Source: Deltaproteobacteria bacterium
GTDB taxonomy: Bacteria; Desulfobacterota; Anaeroferrophillalia; Anaeroferrophillales; Tharpellaceae
Length of the DNA stretch: 26,787 nt
NCBI GenBank assembly: GCA_030640695.1
Contig: DAOWIX010000061.1
Coordinates: 1-26,787, forward strand
Direction of reading: 5' to 3'
Shown here: positions 25,447-26,787 of the stretch, piece by piece
Position numbering within the stretch: position 1 is the first letter of the stretch
Layout of the letters: every line of letters starts with the position of its first letter
The notes under the pieces: generated by a model
Seen by the model: only the letters and a program-made list of their open reading frames with translations
The model's database searches: none
Told to the model about the DNA's origin: nothing
Translations under genes and position numbers: made by a program

Positions 25447-25471
25447 TACCCTTTTAGTATAGTTTTACCAT

Positions 25472-25500
25472 CTTTTAACATAGCTAGATTTTCCCGTCAA
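25472..25500 (-). promoter_or_regulatory. Candidate sigma-70 promoter of resB-ccsA
   Basis: On the minus strand TTGACG (25500-25495), a 17-base spacer and TAAAAG (25477-25472) match sigma-70 at five and four of six positions. The predicted start near 25465 leaves a leader of about 20-25 bases. If this is the main promoter, the tandem hairpin units at 25531-25682 lie upstream of it rather than in the resB leader. Confidence 0.5.
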
Positions 25501-25530
25501 CAAAAAAAACGCCCAATGCGAGCTTGTAGA

Positions 25531-25682
25531 CCGCAAATAAGTAATCTCATCAGAACGTTTTCTTATTTTTCAAACCAGAAAACAACCTGTGAGGTACTAA
25601 CGCAGGCGCTGCCCGCAAGTAAGTGCTCTTATCAGAACATTTTCTTGTAAAAAAAACAAGAAAACAACCTGTAAGGCACTAA
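25531..25682. ncRNA. Tandem pair of about 70-nt hairpin units with covarying stems
   Basis: Two 70-nt units (25531-25600 and 25613-25682, 12-base spacer) align along their whole length without gaps. Each folds into one long interrupted hairpin. Read on the minus strand, unit 25613-25682 pairs AGTGC with GCACT, CTTACAG with CTG-A-TAAG, and TTTTCTTGT with ACAAGAAAA. The other unit pairs AGTA with TACT, CTCACAG with CTG-A-TGAG, and TTTTCT with AGAAAA. Differences in the outer stems occur on both sides and keep pairing (A-T to G-C; C-G to T-A). It lies between the c3 cytochrome terminator and the resB promoter. I do not recognise a known RNA family; strand and transcription are unproven, and a DNA palindromic element is the alternative. 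Confidence 0.5.
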
Positions 25683-25683
25683 T

Positions 25684-25714
25684 AAAAAAGGCACCCCTTG
25701 TAGGGTGCCCCTTT
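25684..25714 (-). terminator. Terminator after the first c3-type cytochrome gene
   Basis: ggcaccc (25690-25696) and gggtgcc (25703-25709) form a 7-bp stem with an A6 run at 25684-25689, which becomes the T tract on the minus strand, 31 bases past the cytochrome stop. The stem sequence is shared with the terminator at 26257-26288. Confidence 0.88.
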
Positions 25715-25740
25715 ATATACATTCTCACTCTCTTGATCAA

Positions 25741-26112
25741 CTATTTTTTGTGACAACCCTTACAAGGTGTCGGGCCCGTCTTCTTACCATCTTTTTTCAT
25801 ATCACGATGACAGCCGCGACAGGTTTTATGGGCCGCATTCTTGCTGTCCAACTTTTTGCCATTCTTTTTGGCTGCATGACACTCACTACACATCTTAGGC
25901 GTGCCTTCACCATTCCACGTATGGTGACAAACCTTACAATCGGGAACTGCGACAGCATGCTTAACGTGACTGAAAGTCACTACAGGTTTTTTTTCAGCAC
26001 CTTTGGCCTTAACAATCTTAATATCACCAGCCGGGCCCGCCGGAGTTGCAAAAGCGACAACTGCTAAACCTAAAAAAGCCACCATCGCTACTAAAGCAAT
26101 AATCTTCTTCAT
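25741..26112 (-). CDS. Tetraheme cytochrome c3-type protein, periplasmic
   Basis: The 123-residue protein has a signal peptide (MKKIIALVAMVAFLGLAVVA, cleaved near FATPA), leaving about 100 residues. Four heme-binding motifs are present: CKVCH, CSECH, CRGCH and CKGCH. The segment SHVKH before the first motif and further histidines (CHHTW, AAHKTC) can supply distal ligands for bis-histidine hemes, as in class III cytochromes. Such proteins carry electrons in the periplasm of sulfate-, sulfur- and metal-reducing bacteria. The highly basic linkers (Lys-rich) are typical. The start is ATG 26112, preceded by GAGGGAGAGA; the frame open to 26130 lacks a site. A paralogue lies 199 bases upstream. Confidence 0.92.
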   Translation of the reverse strand: MKKIIALVAMVAFLGLAVVAFATPAGPAGDIKIVKAKGAEKKPVVTFSHVKHAVAVPDCKVCHHTWNGEGTPKMCSECHAAKKNGKKLDSKNAAHKTCRGCHRDMKKDGKKTGPTPCKGCHKK

Positions 26113-26256
26113 AAGATCTCTCCCTCTCACTCTGTTAAGTTAATTAAAAATTAAACAACGATTTGTTTCAACCACACTGTAAAATTTAATACCATTTTAA
26201 ACAGTGATTAATACCTAACACAGCCCTGTTTTTGCGTCAAGGAAAAAGCTGAACGC
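26113..26256 (-). promoter_or_regulatory. Leader and possible promoter/operator of the cytochrome gene
   Basis: On the minus strand TTGACG (26240-26235) is a possible -35, but the -10 region is unclear. A dyad pairs cactgt (26175-26180) with acagtg (26201-26206), with inner aaaat/atttt, and could be an operator. A 9-bp inverted repeat (tttttgcgt 26229-26237, acgcaaaaa 26253-26261) overlaps the edge of the preceding terminator. Confidence 0.35.
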
Positions 26257-26288
26257 AAAAAAGGCACCCTTTTCAGGGTGCCTTTTTT
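26257..26288. terminator. Bidirectional terminator after the second cytochrome gene
   Basis: aaaaaaggcaccct (26257-26270) and agggtgcctttttt (26275-26288) form a perfect 14-bp stem with a tttc loop, 23 bases past the stop of the upstream cytochrome gene. A and T runs on both sides allow termination in either direction. Confidence 0.93.
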
Positions 26289-26311
26289 AAAATAACAACT
26301 ATATCAATCAA

Positions 26312-26665
26312 CTATTTTTTATGACAATCTTTACAACCAGTCGGCCCAGTTTTTATGCCGGCCTTTTTCTGATCTTTATGACAGTCTTTACAGGCTTTAT
26401 GGAGAGCCTTCTTAATACCCAGCGCTTTACCATCCTTTTTGGCTTTATGACACTCACTACATTTTTTTACTGCACCCTCACCATCCCAGGTATGATGACA
26501 GCTTTTACAATCGGGAGCCACGGCATTATGCTTTTCGTGATTGTAGTTAACCGCCGGTTTCTTTTCCGCGCCCTCAGCCTTGACAATCTTAAGATCACCA
26601 GCCGGAGCTGCCGGAGTTCCAAAAGCTACCGCTGCCAAGCCCAAGAACGCCACCATCGCAACCAA
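26312..26665 (-). CDS. Tetraheme cytochrome c3-type protein, 5' end lost at a sequence junction
   Basis: This is a paralogue of the neighbouring cytochrome, with motifs CKSCH, CSECH, CKDCH and CKDCH, an NHEKH distal-ligand segment and the same Lys-rich linkers. Similarity to the neighbour begins at LVAMVAFLGLAAVAFGTPA inside the signal peptide. The expected start (MKKIIA in the neighbour) is absent, because at about 26665 the sequence changes to unrelated GC-rich DNA. The frame stays open upstream to 26770, but those residues are a shadow of a plus-strand adhesin fragment and are not part of this protein. The gene is otherwise intact and closed by a strong terminator. Confidence 0.85.
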   Translation of the reverse strand: MVAMVAFLGLAAVAFGTPAAPAGDLKIVKAEGAEKKPAVNYNHEKHNAVAPDCKSCHHTWDGEGAVKKCSECHKAKKDGKALGIKKALHKACKDCHKDQKKAGIKTGPTGCKDCHKK

Positions 26666-26666
26666 T

Positions 26667-26787
26667 ATGGTGCAGGGTTCGGCCAAGGCCCATATCACCG
26701 ACGCCGACGTGACGGCCACCGCCGGCAATGTCGATCTGGACGCCCGGAACACCTCGACGCTGAACGCCACCGCCCTGCAGGCGACCA
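26667..26787 (+). CDS. Fragment of a large adhesin-like repeat protein, probably foreign sequence
   Basis: The last 121 bases read open on the plus strand to the window edge as VQGSAKAHITDADVTATAG, then NVDLDARNTSTLNATALQAT. This resembles the short repeats of giant filamentous-hemagglutinin-like adhesins (a DADVTATAGNVDLDA rhythm). I count 82 G or C in 121 bases (68%), clearly above the rest of the window, with mostly G/C third positions. No ribosome site precedes it, and both ends are missing. It is most likely from another organism joined by misassembly, or less likely a recombination product. Confidence 0.6.
   Translation, partial: MVQGSAKAHITDADVTATAGNVDLDARNTSTLNATALQAT

Noticed and set aside
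25531..25682. CRISPR array or integron attC reading of the tandem units
   Set aside because: Only two units with no variable spacers of constant length and no cas genes; core attC motifs are absent and no integrase is near.
26666..26770. N-terminal extension of the second cytochrome
   Set aside because: It is the complement of an adhesin-like reading frame beyond the junction, unlike the paralogue's signal peptide.

Overview
The window reads like part of a Desulfobacterota (former Deltaproteobacteria) chromosome, most like a Desulfuromonas/Geobacter or Desulfobulbus-type anaerobe. The support is a CarD regulator, a fused IspDF, a Tol-Pal block, a compact pilMNOPQ operon, System II (ResB/CcsA) cytochrome c maturation, and paired tetraheme c3-type cytochromes. 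Placement at genus level is inference.

Layout, plus strand: the 3' part of carD (2-427), a YacL-like PIN/TRAM membrane protein (521-1510), ispDF (1500-2741), tolA, tolB, pal and cpoB (2759-6815, with no tolQ or tolR in the window), then pilM, pilN, pilO, pilP and pilQ (7093-12078). A candidate sigma-54 promoter lies just after cpoB, and a second candidate promoter lies in an unusual spacer between pilO and pilP. A strong bidirectional terminator (12261-12304) separates this half from the rest, which is on the minus strand.

Layout, minus strand (read right to left): two c3-type cytochromes (26665-25741), resB-ccsA (25446-23113), gap-pgk-tpiA-secG (22847-19032), a lipoprotein of unknown role (18714-17569), a two-gene module with a DUF2283 protein (17517-17069), and a very large secreted protein of propeller-like and ASH/choice-of-anchor-D repeats (16970-12396).

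How the genes fit together: TolA-TolB-Pal-CpoB link the inner membrane, periplasm and outer membrane. PilMNOPQ form the type IV pilus alignment complex and secretin. ResB-CcsA attach heme to exported cytochromes such as the two beside them. Gap, Pgk and TpiA are contiguous glycolytic or gluconeogenic steps, and SecG belongs to the export translocon.

The most interesting non-coding signals are: (1) a tandem pair of about 70-nt hairpin units at 25531-25682, in which sequence differences between copies preserve base pairing; (2) a MITE-like palindromic element with an 8-bp flanking direct repeat inserted exactly at the gap stop codon; (3) mutually exclusive inverted repeats between pal and cpoB. 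The last 121 bases are an abrupt GC-rich adhesin-like fragment fused to the truncated second cytochrome gene. This is probably an assembly chimera, and any biology drawn from it should be treated with caution.
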